A stretch of DNA of 64,000 nt. Source: an uncultured Oscillospiraceae bacterium. GTDB taxonomy: Bacteria; Bacillota; Clostridia; Oscillospirales; Oscillospiraceae. The stretch covers positions 40,506 through 104,505 of the forward strand of contig CANPWZ010000005.1 of assembly GCA_947585425.1 (NCBI GenBank), read 5' to 3'. The notes under the pieces were generated by a model. The model searched no databases. It saw only the letters and a program-made list of their open reading frames with translations, and was not told where the DNA came from. This document shows, in pieces, positions 18,337 through 26,534 of this stretch. Position 1 is the first letter of the stretch, and every line of letters starts with the position of its first letter. The position numbers and the translations under genes were made by a program.

Positions 18337-18411
18337 ATGGACATCAACAAGACGACCATTCTGGATATGTTTGAAGCGACCGGCTTTATCGCCATACTCG
18401 CCGTCGAATGA
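18337..18411 (+). CDS. 24-aa ORF: internally deleted STAS-domain remnant
   Basis: Too short for the ORF track. It has a strong GGAGGTG ribosome-binding site and its stop overlaps the next start (ATGA). The product begins MDINKT and ends TILDMFEATGFIAILAVE. The intact STAS protein at 32874 begins MNIIKT and ends TIREVFEVTGFIDILTIE. It therefore looks like a STAS gene that lost about 74 internal codons in frame but kept its start, ribosome-binding site and coupling. It may now serve only as a translated leader for the next gene. Confidence 0.6.
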   Translation: MDINKTTILDMFEATGFIAILAVE

Positions 18412-19070
18412 AGCGGGAAACGAGCATGAAACTGCTGGAGCAGACTGCCCGGGAGGCAAAGGCGGACAGGCGGCTGGAGGACGTCGCCGTTTTACATATC
18501 AACCACTGCATGGACAACACCTTCTCCTTCAACGATGTACTGCGGAGCCTGTTTGGCCATGTGACGCTTGTGACGCCGCCTTACAGCAATCAGGATATTC
18601 CCGAAGGATACCCGGGGCCATGCTACCACGGCATGCGGCAGGGCGGCGTCTATCGCCTGATGAGGAACCAGGCGGAGCTGGGGCGCGGCGGCATGGGATT
18701 TCAGGAGGCCGCCCTGGCCTTGATGGAGGAGGCGTTCCGGCGGGAACTGATCCCTCTGCTGCGCGGGGGGAAAAAGCTGCTGATCATCGAGGACGGCGGC
18801 TATCATTTTGAGGCGCTGCCCCGGGTGAAGGAACTGTTCCCGGATGTGGAGAGCAGGATCATCGGCGTAGTGGAGCAGACCACCTCCGGCACCCGCCGGA
18901 GTATGAGCCGGCAGGGATACCAATACGCCTATCCCTGTGCCAGCGTCGCCCGGTCGGACATCAAAATGAATGTGGAGTCCATTTTCATCGGGCAGCGGAT
19001 CGTGGAGGAGCTGGGGCTGATGCTCTATGCGGCGGACGCCTTTTCCCCTTCCACTCCGTACTGCTGGTAG
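18408..19070 (+). CDS. S-adenosylhomocysteine hydrolase-like protein, N-terminal half (frameshifted)
   Basis: First part of one gene broken by a frameshift near 19045. The segment IIGVVEQTTSGTRRSM matches the substrate-domain EETTTG region of adenosylhomocysteinases, and YAYPCASVARSDIKMNVES lines up with their NVNDS...K...DN region, though key residues differ. The first codon overlaps the stop of the STAS remnant. The frame ends soon after AADAFSPSTPYCW; one extra C in the TTTTCCCC run would give ...AFSPFHSVLLVGYGVVGRS and join the second half. Function is probably nucleoside-related but unproven, and the family resemblance is remote. Confidence 0.6.
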   Translation: MKRETSMKLLEQTAREAKADRRLEDVAVLHINHCMDNTFSFNDVLRSLFGHVTLVTPPYSNQDIPEGYPGPCYHGMRQGGVYRLMRNQAELGRGGMGFQEAALALMEEAFRRELIPLLRGGKKLLIIEDGGYHFEALPRVKELFPDVESRIIGVVEQTTSGTRRSMSRQGYQYAYPCASVARSDIKMNVESIFIGQRIVEELGLMLYAADAFSPSTPYCW

Positions 19071-19081
19071 GCTATGGCGTC

Positions 19082-19798
19082 GTGGGGCGCAGCTGCCGCA
19101 TGGCGCTGGAGGGGCGGTTCTGCCGGATAGAGGCCTACGATACCGATCCGGGCGTCCTGAGGGCGGCGGAGAAAGACGGCCTGCGCGCCTATCCCGACCC
19201 GGATCCGGCCATGTTTTCGGGGGATACCATCGTGATCGGATGCGTGGGCAGGCCCTCTTTTGGGGAAGGGCTGTTCCGCGCCTTTCTTGACGGACAGGGG
19301 ACAAATCTCTATCTGGCCAGCGGCTCCTCTAAGGACGTGGAGTTTTCCTGGCTTTTGCGGTACCTGGCGGGAAAAGAGGCGGAGATCCCCGGGCTTTCAC
19401 TGGAAGCGCAGGAGGCGGCGGAGTGGCATACCTGTTACCGTTTCCGCTATGACGGCGCCGAAAAAAATGTGTATATCATGGCGGAAGGGAAGCCGGTGAA
19501 CTTTTACCGGGAGGGCGTGATCAGCCTGACCTACCGGGTGATCGACCTGGTGTTCACAGAGATGCTTCAAATGGCGCTGTACCTGTGCCGTGACCGGGAC
19601 CTCCCCCCTCGGCTGTATATCCTGGGAGAGGACAACGCCATCACCAGGGCGGTCTCTGAAAAGGAACTGCTGGACCGATGGTTCCGGGAAAACCGCTTTT
19701 GGCGCCAGGGGGAGCTGGAAACATTCCTGCGGCCCCATCCCCTGGCCGCTGAACTCAGGAAAACCACATGGGAGAAAGAGCATGGAGAAGATCATTAA
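19082..19798 (+). CDS. S-adenosylhomocysteine hydrolase-like protein, NAD-binding half (frameshifted)
   Basis: Second part of the broken gene, in the -1 frame. Reading back from the GTG start used by the track, the same frame encodes VLLVGYGVVGR, the glycine-rich NAD-binding turn, so the true second half begins at or before about 19050. IEAYDTDPGVLRAAEKDG matches the acidic end of the second Rossmann strand (the EIDP region in adenosylhomocysteinases), and VIGCVGRPSF the next strand. If the indel is real, the gene is a pseudogene; if it is a sequencing error, the intact protein is about 460 aa. It overlaps the MATE start by 17 nt. Confidence 0.6.
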   Translation: MGRSCRMALEGRFCRIEAYDTDPGVLRAAEKDGLRAYPDPDPAMFSGDTIVIGCVGRPSFGEGLFRAFLDGQGTNLYLASGSSKDVEFSWLLRYLAGKEAEIPGLSLEAQEAAEWHTCYRFRYDGAEKNVYIMAEGKPVNFYREGVISLTYRVIDLVFTEMLQMALYLCRDRDLPPRLYILGEDNAITRAVSEKELLDRWFRENRFWRQGELETFLRPHPLAAELRKTTWEKEHGEDH

Positions 19799-21551
19799 AC
19801 GGACATTTTTCAGATTCTTCGGCCCTACGTTGGTGGCGTCGCTGGCGTTGGCCGTCGTCTCTATGACCGATCTGATCGTGGCCGGCCAGCTTCTGGGCGG
19901 CAGCGCGTTTACCGCGATCAGCCTGGCGCTGCCGGTGACCATATTTGTCCAGATCATTGCCGCTGTTTTCGGAGGCGGCGCGGGGATCGTGCTGTCCAAC
20001 CTTTTAGGCCAGGGGGAGCGGGAACACTGCGACCGGGTGTTCACCGCCGCGCTGGTCTCGGCGGCGGCCATAGGCGTCGCGGCAGCGGCGCTGGGCCTGC
20101 TGTTTTTAGACCCGCTGATCCTGCTGCTGGGCGGCCAGCCCGGGGCGGGCATGGACGCCGCCCGCCAGTATATCGGGATCCTGCTTCTGGGGCTGCCCTT
20201 TTTGATCCTGGCGCCGGTCCAGCTCACCTTTCTGCGCAATGACAGCAACCCTCGGTACTCTATGTTTTGCGTGCTGGCGGGCGGCGTGTGGAACCTGATT
20301 GCTAATCTCTCTCTGGTGCTGCTGTTCGATCTTGGGATCGCGGGCATCGCGGTGGGTACGGTCACATCGCAGCTGCTCAGCTGCTTCCTCTCAGGCCGGA
20401 AGCTCTACCGAAAGGGCAGCAGCTTCCATCTGACGGGAAAGCCCTGCTGGTCCTTTTCCGCCGTCCGGGAGATCGCCTTGCCCGGCCTGCCCGCCGCCAT
20501 GATCTTTTTCTTCCAGGTGGTGCTCACCGTGGTGATCAACCGCACGCTGGCTCTTACCGGAGGCGACAGCGCGGTGGGGGTATACGCGGTGGTGAAGTAC
20601 CTGATCACGTTCCTCTACGCCTTTTATGATGGCGTTACCGGCGCTGTTCAGCCCATGCTGGGCGTCTACCGGGGCGAAGGAGAGATCGGCAATCTGCGCC
20701 GCACGGTTTCCGTGTCCTTTCGGATCATGCTGCTGATGTCGGTGGGGATCACCCTGCTGCTGGAATTGGGCGCCCCGCTGTTCTGCGTGATCTTTGGCGT
20801 GGAGCAGGAGATGCGGGAGATCACGATAACAGCGATCCGGATCCAGGCGCTGTTTTGCATCACCGCCGGGATCCTGGCCTATTTGGGGGCGTTTTACCGC
20901 TGCACCGGCCATGCGGGCGTGGCGATGGTCATTGCCGCATGCGACAACCTGATCTTCCCGGTGTCCATTATCCTGCTGCTGGCGAATTTCACGCCCCTGG
21001 GCAGCAACAGCGTCTACTGGGGGCTGGTGTTTGCGGATTACGCTACGCTGCTGGTCCTGTTCTGCGCCTTGCCCGTCTCCCGCAGGGAGGGAGAGTCCCC
21101 GCTGCTGCTGGTCCCCGTTCAGGACGTCCAGGATGGAGCCGTGTTCCAGGTGCTGATCCAGGACAAATATGAGGACATTCCCAAAATTTCTGCGGAAATC
21201 GACGATTTCTGCGAGGAACACGGCGTACCGATGAAGAAACAGTACACCATATCCCTGTGTATGGAAGAACTGGTGGTCAACGTCATCCAGATGGGATTTC
21301 GCAGGGAACAGGGCAACTACATCGACATCCGGGTATCGGTACTGCCTGACCAGCGGGTGGTCCTGCGCATCCGGGATGACGCGGTGGAGTTTGACCCCAC
21401 CCAGTCCCATGAGGCGTCGCTGGACGACCTGATGGACGGCTCCCACCAGGAGGATCACAACGAACTGGGTCTGCTCATGGTAAAAAAGATGGCGCAGTCC
21501 TATTCGTATAAACGTACGGTTGGATTTAATGATTTTATGGTGGTGCTTTGA
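19782..21551 (+). CDS. MATE-family transporter fused to a C-terminal RsbW-like ATPase domain
   Basis: The ATG at 19782 (GGGAGAAAGAG upstream) starts the MATE domain; the 64 residues before it in the track are a shadow. Residues 1-440 form about twelve membrane segments typical of MATE exporters (cation-coupled drug or metabolite efflux). Residues about 446-589 are soluble and match the GHKL ATPase fold of anti-sigma kinases: N-box MEELVVNVI, G1-like IRDDAVEFDP (Gly replaced by Ala) and G2-like ELGLLMVKKMAQSYSY. The fusion suggests that phosphorylation or a STAS partner controls transport. Catalytic ability of the ATPase domain is doubtful. Confidence 0.82.
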   Translation: MEKIIKRTFFRFFGPTLVASLALAVVSMTDLIVAGQLLGGSAFTAISLALPVTIFVQIIAAVFGGGAGIVLSNLLGQGEREHCDRVFTAALVSAAAIGVAAAALGLLFLDPLILLLGGQPGAGMDAARQYIGILLLGLPFLILAPVQLTFLRNDSNPRYSMFCVLAGGVWNLIANLSLVLLFDLGIAGIAVGTVTSQLLSCFLSGRKLYRKGSSFHLTGKPCWSFSAVREIALPGLPAAMIFFFQVVLTVVINRTLALTGGDSAVGVYAVVKYLITFLYAFYDGVTGAVQPMLGVYRGEGEIGNLRRTVSVSFRIMLLMSVGITLLLELGAPLFCVIFGVEQEMREITITAIRIQALFCITAGILAYLGAFYRCTGHAGVAMVIAACDNLIFPVSIILLLANFTPLGSNSVYWGLVFADYATLLVLFCALPVSRREGESPLLLVPVQDVQDGAVFQVLIQDKYEDIPKISAEIDDFCEEHGVPMKKQYTISLCMEELVVNVIQMGFRREQGNYIDIRVSVLPDQRVVLRIRDDAVEFDPTQSHEASLDDLMDGSHQEDHNELGLLMVKKMAQSYSYKRTVGFNDFMVVL

Positions 21552-21577
21552 CCTGACCGCCGGAAAGGATGGAAACC

Positions 21578-23953
21578 ATGAGGGAAATATTTACTGTTTT
21601 CCGAAAGAAAGAGACCTGGGGGCATATGCTGCTCAGCGCCGTGGTGTTTTTCGCCATCGCCCTGCCGTTCCGCAGCCTGTTCACCCTTCTGCCGGGCGTG
21701 ACGGAAATCCGGCCGGCCAATATGGTCCCGATCGTATTTGGGATCCAGTTCGGCCCCGCGGCCGCCTGGGGCATCGCCATTGGGAACCTGATCTCCGATT
21801 ACCTGTCAGGCTCCAACCCTTTCATCTGTATCACAGGGTTTTTGGTCAACTTTTTTTATGCCTACATCCCGTATAAGCTGTGGTATACCCTTCGTATCGG
21901 GAAGGAGCCCATCCATCCGGTGCGCCTGAACACGGTGCTGGAGATCGTCAAATATATCCTGGTGGTCCTGATCGATTCCTTCATCACCACTGTGTCCCTC
22001 TCTCTGATCTTCGAGGCGGCGGGGTTCCAGTCGTTTTCTTCTTCGTTCCCGCTGCTGTTTTTCAACAATTTCGATTTCGCCATCATTTTGGGCATTCCGG
22101 TGCTGTCTTTTTGGAACAAGACCCATCTGCGTTCTGTGGTGCCGGAGTATCGGGAGGACGCGACGCCCCGGCGCGGCGTCCATTGGCTGGATCTGCCTCT
22201 AATCGTCATCGCCGCCATCGGGGCGGGATACTTCTTCTATTCCCTCCTCCGGGGCGGCGCTGTGATGAACAGCTCCCTCGCATTGGGATTCCTCTGCGCG
22301 GCGCTGGCAGGACTGCTCATCTACGCGTTCCGCCCGGCGGGGAAAGTGGAGCCTCTGCCCGCCCGCAGGGAGGGCGTCAAGATCTCCATCAAGGCGAAAG
22401 TGACCATCGGCTTTCTGCTGATGACGCTGATCTTCCTGATCCTGCTGGCGATCGTGTCCTATACCGCGCTGCAGGTCGGGGGCGAGCTGAACCGCCTGGA
22501 GGTTTGGAACTATATCTATCTGGTGCTGGGTATCACCATCAATCTGCTTTACGGTGTCGCTATCCTGTTTTTGTGGTATGTGGAGCGGAATATCACCACC
22601 CCTGTGGAGCGCCTTTCCGACCTTACGGAACTGTACGCCAGGCAGGAGCATAAGCACGAGAAAAACCTCGCGCAGAGCCTGCAGCAGCTGGCGGACACCA
22701 TCCCCCAGGGGGATGAGATCGGCGCGCTGGCAGTGTCCTTCCGAAACATGGTGGGCGAGCTGGATGAATACATGGTGAACCTGGCCGCCGTAACGGCGGA
22801 CAAGGAGCGCATCGCCACGGAGCTGAATGTGGCCACCCAGATCCAGGCAAGTATGCTGCCCTGCATTTTCCCCGCCTTCCCGGGCCGAAAAGAATTTGAC
22901 GTTTACGCTACCATGACGCCGGCGAAGGAGGTAGGAGGAGATTTCTACGATTTCTTCCTGGTGGATGACGACCACCTGGCTTTGGTCATGGCCGACGTAT
23001 CCGGCAAAGGGGTGCCGGCGGCGCTGTTTATGGTCATCGCCAAAACCCTGCTGAAAAATGCCGCCCAGACCGGCATGTCTCCCAAGGAGGTCTTGGAGAA
23101 GGTCAACAACCAGCTCTGTGAAAACAATGAGGCGGAGATGTTTGTCACGGTCTGGCTCGGGATCTTTGAAATTTCCACAGGAAAGCTGACGGCTTCCAAC
23201 GCGGGCCACGAATATCCGGCGGTCAGACATAGGGACGGGAAATTCGAGCTGTATAAGGACAGGCACGGCTTTGTGCTGGCCGGTATGGAGAACGCGCGCT
23301 ACCGGGAGTACGAGATGGATCTGGGCGCGGGAGACACCCTGTTTGTGTATACCGACGGCGTGGCGGAGGCCACCGACGCGGAGAATACCCTGTACGGCAC
23401 GGATCGGATGCTGGCAGCGCTCAACCGGGACGAGGACGCCGAACCCGAAGCGCTGCTGCATACCGTGAAAGAGGACATCGACGCGTTCGTGGGCAGAGCG
23501 CCCCAGTTTGACGACATCACCATGCTGGCGCTCAAAATAAAAGATGTCCCCTCCAAAAAGATGAAAAAAATGGATGTGGCGCCGCAGCTGAGCAGTATCG
23601 ACGCCGTGATCGCTTTTTTTGAGGAGTGCCTGAAGGAACAGGGCGCTCCCACGAAGGTCGTTTCGCAGGTCGACGTAGCGATAGACGAGATTTTTTCCAA
23701 TATCGCCCGATACAGCGGGGCGACTGCCGTTTCGGTGGGCTGCGCGGCGGAGAAGAACAGCGTCGTGCTCCGTTTTGCGGACAATGGCCGTCCCTACGAC
23801 CCGACGGAAAAGGCGGACCCGGACGTTACGCTTTCGGCGGAGGAGCGGGACATCGGCGGACTGGGCATTTTCATGGTGAAAAAAACCATGGATGAGGTCC
23901 AATATCAGTATGAAGATGGATCAAACATCCTGACCATTCAAAAGCGCTGGTAG
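21578..23953 (+). CDS. Membrane SpoIIE/RsbU-type PP2C phosphatase with C-terminal RsbW-like kinase
   Basis: I prefer the ATG at 21578 (AAGGATGG upstream) to 21569. Domains: a polytopic N-terminus (to about 260) whose FGIQFGPAAAWGIAIGNLI stretch resembles ECF transporter S-components; a second pair of membrane helices (about 275-345) followed by a HAMP-like linker; a PP2C/SpoIIE phosphatase (about 440-640) with VGGDFYDFF, ADVSGKGVPAALFM, YTDGVAEA and FDDITML; and an RsbW-like kinase (about 650 to end) with intact N-box (VAIDEIFSNI), G1 (FADNGRPYDP) and G2 (GGLGIFMVKK). Phosphatase and kinase in one chain would set the phosphorylation state of a STAS protein, probably the one at 32874. Confidence 0.88.
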   Translation: MREIFTVFRKKETWGHMLLSAVVFFAIALPFRSLFTLLPGVTEIRPANMVPIVFGIQFGPAAAWGIAIGNLISDYLSGSNPFICITGFLVNFFYAYIPYKLWYTLRIGKEPIHPVRLNTVLEIVKYILVVLIDSFITTVSLSLIFEAAGFQSFSSSFPLLFFNNFDFAIILGIPVLSFWNKTHLRSVVPEYREDATPRRGVHWLDLPLIVIAAIGAGYFFYSLLRGGAVMNSSLALGFLCAALAGLLIYAFRPAGKVEPLPARREGVKISIKAKVTIGFLLMTLIFLILLAIVSYTALQVGGELNRLEVWNYIYLVLGITINLLYGVAILFLWYVERNITTPVERLSDLTELYARQEHKHEKNLAQSLQQLADTIPQGDEIGALAVSFRNMVGELDEYMVNLAAVTADKERIATELNVATQIQASMLPCIFPAFPGRKEFDVYATMTPAKEVGGDFYDFFLVDDDHLALVMADVSGKGVPAALFMVIAKTLLKNAAQTGMSPKEVLEKVNNQLCENNEAEMFVTVWLGIFEISTGKLTASNAGHEYPAVRHRDGKFELYKDRHGFVLAGMENARYREYEMDLGAGDTLFVYTDGVAEATDAENTLYGTDRMLAALNRDEDAEPEALLHTVKEDIDAFVGRAPQFDDITMLALKIKDVPSKKMKKMDVAPQLSSIDAVIAFFEECLKEQGAPTKVVSQVDVAIDEIFSNIARYSGATAVSVGCAAEKNSVVLRFADNGRPYDPTEKADPDVTLSAEERDIGGLGIFMVKKTMDEVQYQYEDGSNILTIQKRW

Positions 23954-23976
23954 CGCGCGGTAAGGAAGTAAGGCAT

Positions 23977-25650
23977 ATGACAAGGAAAAAAACGATCTGC
24001 CGGCTGGGAGCGCCGCTCCTTGCGCTGGTCCTGGCGCTGTCCTGCCTGGCGGGATGCGGTGCGAAAAAACAGCGGGAGGATATTGTGATCCTCTATACCA
24101 ACGACGTCCACTGCGCGGTGGACGCCGACATAGGGTATGCGGGGCTTGCGGCGTATAGAGACTGGGTGAAGGAGAAAACGCCCTATGTCGCCCTGGTGGA
24201 CTGCGGCGACGCCTTGCAGGGGGACGCCATCGGGACCGTGTCCCAGGGGGAATACCTGGTGGACATTATGAATCAGGTGGGGTACGACTTCGCGGTGCTT
24301 GGCAACCATGAGTTCGACTATGGCATGGAGCAGCTTTCCACCCTTCTGGAAAAGGCGGAAGCCCAGTATCTGGGCTGCAATATCCGATATACCGGGGAGG
24401 GAAACAGCGCTGTTTCGGCTCTCAAACCCTACGAGATCGTTTCTTACGGCGGTACAGACGTAGCGTTCGTGGGCGTTTCCACCCCGGAGAGCATCATCAA
24501 GTCCACACCCGCCTATTTCATGGATGAGTCGGGCAGATTCGTCTATGACTTTTACGGCGGCAGCGGGGATACGCTGTACGCGCAGGTGCAGGAGACGGTG
24601 GACCAATGCCGGGAAGCGGGCGCCGATTATGTGGTGGTCCTGGCTCACCTGGGAGACGACGAGGGCTCCGCCCCCTTCCGTTCCACCGACCTGATCGCCG
24701 GCACAAACGGCATCGACGCGGTTTTGGACGGCCATTCCCACAGCGTGCTTCCCTGCGATGTGGTGGAGAATAAGGACGGGGACAAGGTGCTGCTCTCCTC
24801 CACCGGCACGGGACTCGTCAATATCGGCCAGCTGGTCATCACTGCCGACGGCAATCTCACCGCCGGCCTGATCGGCGATTTCCCGGACAGGGATGCGGAA
24901 ACCGACTCCTTTGTGAAGGGGATCCAACGCCAATACGAGGCGGAGCTGGAACAGGTGGTGACCCACACCGGCGTGTCTCTGACCACCGTGTCGGAATCCG
25001 GCATCCGCCTGATCCGCAACCGGGAGACGAACCTTGGCGACTTCTGCGCCGACGCCTATCGGACGATCGCCGGGGCGGACATCGCCTTTGTCAACGGCGG
25101 AGGCATCCGGGCGGATATGGCAGCCGGAGACGTCACCTATGGGGACATCATCGCCGTCCACCCGTACGGCAATACGCTCTGCGTCGCCGAGGCGACCGGC
25201 CAGGAGATCCTGGACGCGCTGGAAATGGCCAGCCGCTCTACCATGGCGGAAACCGACGACGGTGACGACGCCGTGGGCGAAAACGGCGGGTTCTTACAGG
25301 TGTCGGGACTGAAATACACCATCGACACCTCGATCCCCTCCACCGTGGAGGTGGACGAAGTGGGGATGTTCCTCTCCTGCGGAGAAAACCGCCGGGTCAA
25401 GGATGTGCAGGTGCTGCAGCAGGATGGCGGCTACGCGCCCATCGATCCGGCCAAAACTTATACGCTGGCCTCCCACAATTACCTGATCAAGCAGGGCGGC
25501 GACGGGTTGAATATGTTTATGGACAACACCCTGACCATGAACGAGGGGATGCTGGATTATCAGGTGCTCATCACCTATGTCACCGACCATCTCGGCGGCA
25601 CGGTGGGAAGCGATTACGCCCAGCCGCAGGGGCGGATCACCGTATCATAA
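23977..25650 (+). CDS. 5'-nucleotidase family lipoprotein
   Basis: A signal peptide with lipobox LAGC anchors the protein outside the membrane. The metallophosphatase domain has LYTNDVHC, DCGDALQGD, LGNHEFDYG and DGHSHS. The C-terminal 5'-nucleotidase domain has NGGGIRADMAAGDVTYGD and the aromatic substrate stack region. Such enzymes release nucleosides and phosphate from extracellular nucleotides or UDP-sugars. Within this operon it may produce adenosine-type signals or nutrients, perhaps connected with the adenosylhomocysteinase-like gene; that link is inference. Length (557 aa) is normal. Confidence 0.88.
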   Translation: MTRKKTICRLGAPLLALVLALSCLAGCGAKKQREDIVILYTNDVHCAVDADIGYAGLAAYRDWVKEKTPYVALVDCGDALQGDAIGTVSQGEYLVDIMNQVGYDFAVLGNHEFDYGMEQLSTLLEKAEAQYLGCNIRYTGEGNSAVSALKPYEIVSYGGTDVAFVGVSTPESIIKSTPAYFMDESGRFVYDFYGGSGDTLYAQVQETVDQCREAGADYVVVLAHLGDDEGSAPFRSTDLIAGTNGIDAVLDGHSHSVLPCDVVENKDGDKVLLSSTGTGLVNIGQLVITADGNLTAGLIGDFPDRDAETDSFVKGIQRQYEAELEQVVTHTGVSLTTVSESGIRLIRNRETNLGDFCADAYRTIAGADIAFVNGGGIRADMAAGDVTYGDIIAVHPYGNTLCVAEATGQEILDALEMASRSTMAETDDGDDAVGENGGFLQVSGLKYTIDTSIPSTVEVDEVGMFLSCGENRRVKDVQVLQQDGGYAPIDPAKTYTLASHNYLIKQGGDGLNMFMDNTLTMNEGMLDYQVLITYVTDHLGGTVGSDYAQPQGRITVS

Positions 25651-25669
25651 GCGGAGCGAGGTGAGCGGA

Positions 25670-26392
25670 GTGCTGCGCATAGGGATATGTGATGACGATC
25701 AGGAGGACATCGATCAGATCGAAGGGCTGGCCACCCGCTTTGCGGAAGAACATCCCGAGACGCCTTTGCAGATACAGACGTACAGATCGCCGTATGACTT
25801 GCTGGACGATGTAGAAAAAACAGGCGGATTTGACCTGTATCTGCTGGACGTCGTTATGCCGCATATGACCGGCGTGACTTTGGCCAGACGGCTTCGGGAG
25901 AGAAAAGAGCGGGCGGAGATCCTGTTTTTGACCGTTTCCAAAGAATACGCGGTGGACGCTTTCAGCGTAAAGGCTTCCGGCTATCTGATCAAGCCGGTGG
26001 ACAGATCGGATTTTGACGACGCGGTATCTGACTGCATCCACCGGCTGTCCCCGGAAAACAGCTCGTCTCTCATGCCGAAATCAAAGAACGGTCTCCAGCG
26101 TGTGCCGGTCTGCGATCTGGTGTTCGTGGAGAGCTTTAATCACAAGCAGATCTGTACGTTATCTGACGGCTCCACGCTGGAGACGTCGGTGACCCTGGCA
26201 GAGCTGATGGACGCGTTGAAGGATCATCCCGCTTTTGTCCGGCCCCACAGAGCCTATATCATCAACATGGATTTTATCCGCAGGCTGACCGCCCATGAGC
26301 TGTTCCTGACAAACGGAAAACGGATCCCGGTCTCCCAGAGCGGATATGGGGAGCTGAAAAACGCGTATTTCGCCTATATGGCCCGCACTTAA
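25670..26392 (+). CDS. LytTR-family response regulator
   Basis: Receiver domain (about 1-120) with acidic pocket ICDDD, phospho-acceptor Asp in LYLLDVVMP and Lys in SGYLIKPV; LytTR DNA-binding domain (about 140-240) ending with the usual VRPHRAYIINMDFI and VSQSGYGELK pattern. I choose the GTG at 25670 (GAGG eight bases upstream); GTG at 25661 is possible. It closes operon 1, so it is itself behind LytTR promoter 1, giving positive feedback, and lies directly before promoter 2. The GHKL kinase at 16856 is the likely partner. Confidence 0.88.
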   Translation: MLRIGICDDDQEDIDQIEGLATRFAEEHPETPLQIQTYRSPYDLLDDVEKTGGFDLYLLDVVMPHMTGVTLARRLRERKERAEILFLTVSKEYAVDAFSVKASGYLIKPVDRSDFDDAVSDCIHRLSPENSSSLMPKSKNGLQRVPVCDLVFVESFNHKQICTLSDGSTLETSVTLAELMDALKDHPAFVRPHRAYIINMDFIRRLTAHELFLTNGKRIPVSQSGYGELKNAYFAYMART

Positions 26393-26406
26393 AAAACAGA
26401 TCGCTG

Positions 26407-26470
26407 TTTCACGCAGAAAAAGCGCCGTTTCGCGAAAAAAACCGCTTTTTCTGCGTTTTTCTTTTATACT
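26407..26470 (+). promoter_or_regulatory. LytTR-type promoter 2: direct repeats and -10
   Basis: TTTCACGCA (26407-26415) and TTTCGCGAA (26428-26436) have the same 21-bp period as promoter 1 and the same 28 bp to the -10 (TATACT, 26465-26470). The 65-bp blocks of promoters 1 and 2 align almost base for base, so they are paralogous. It drives the lipoprotein/transporter/STAS operon. Confidence 0.72.
26411..26465 (+). terminator. Terminator of the regulator operon, overlapping promoter 2
   Basis: ACGCAGAAAAAGCG (26411-26424) and its perfect complement at 26443-26456 form a 14-bp stem followed by T-rich sequence. The stem overlaps the LytTR direct repeats, so the same bases end operon 1 and help start operon 2. 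Confidence 0.7.
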
Positions 26471-26534
26471 GATAAAAGGGGAAAAATGTTTGATCGGAGA
26501 GGTCCAATATTCACAGTAGAAGATGGTGAACGGT

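Noticed and set aside
19040-19060. Programmed -1 ribosomal frameshift at TTTTCCCC
   Set aside because: In the reading frame (GCC TTT TCC CCT) the run does not fit the X-XXY-YYZ slippery pattern, and I see no clear downstream stimulatory hairpin; an indel is simpler.
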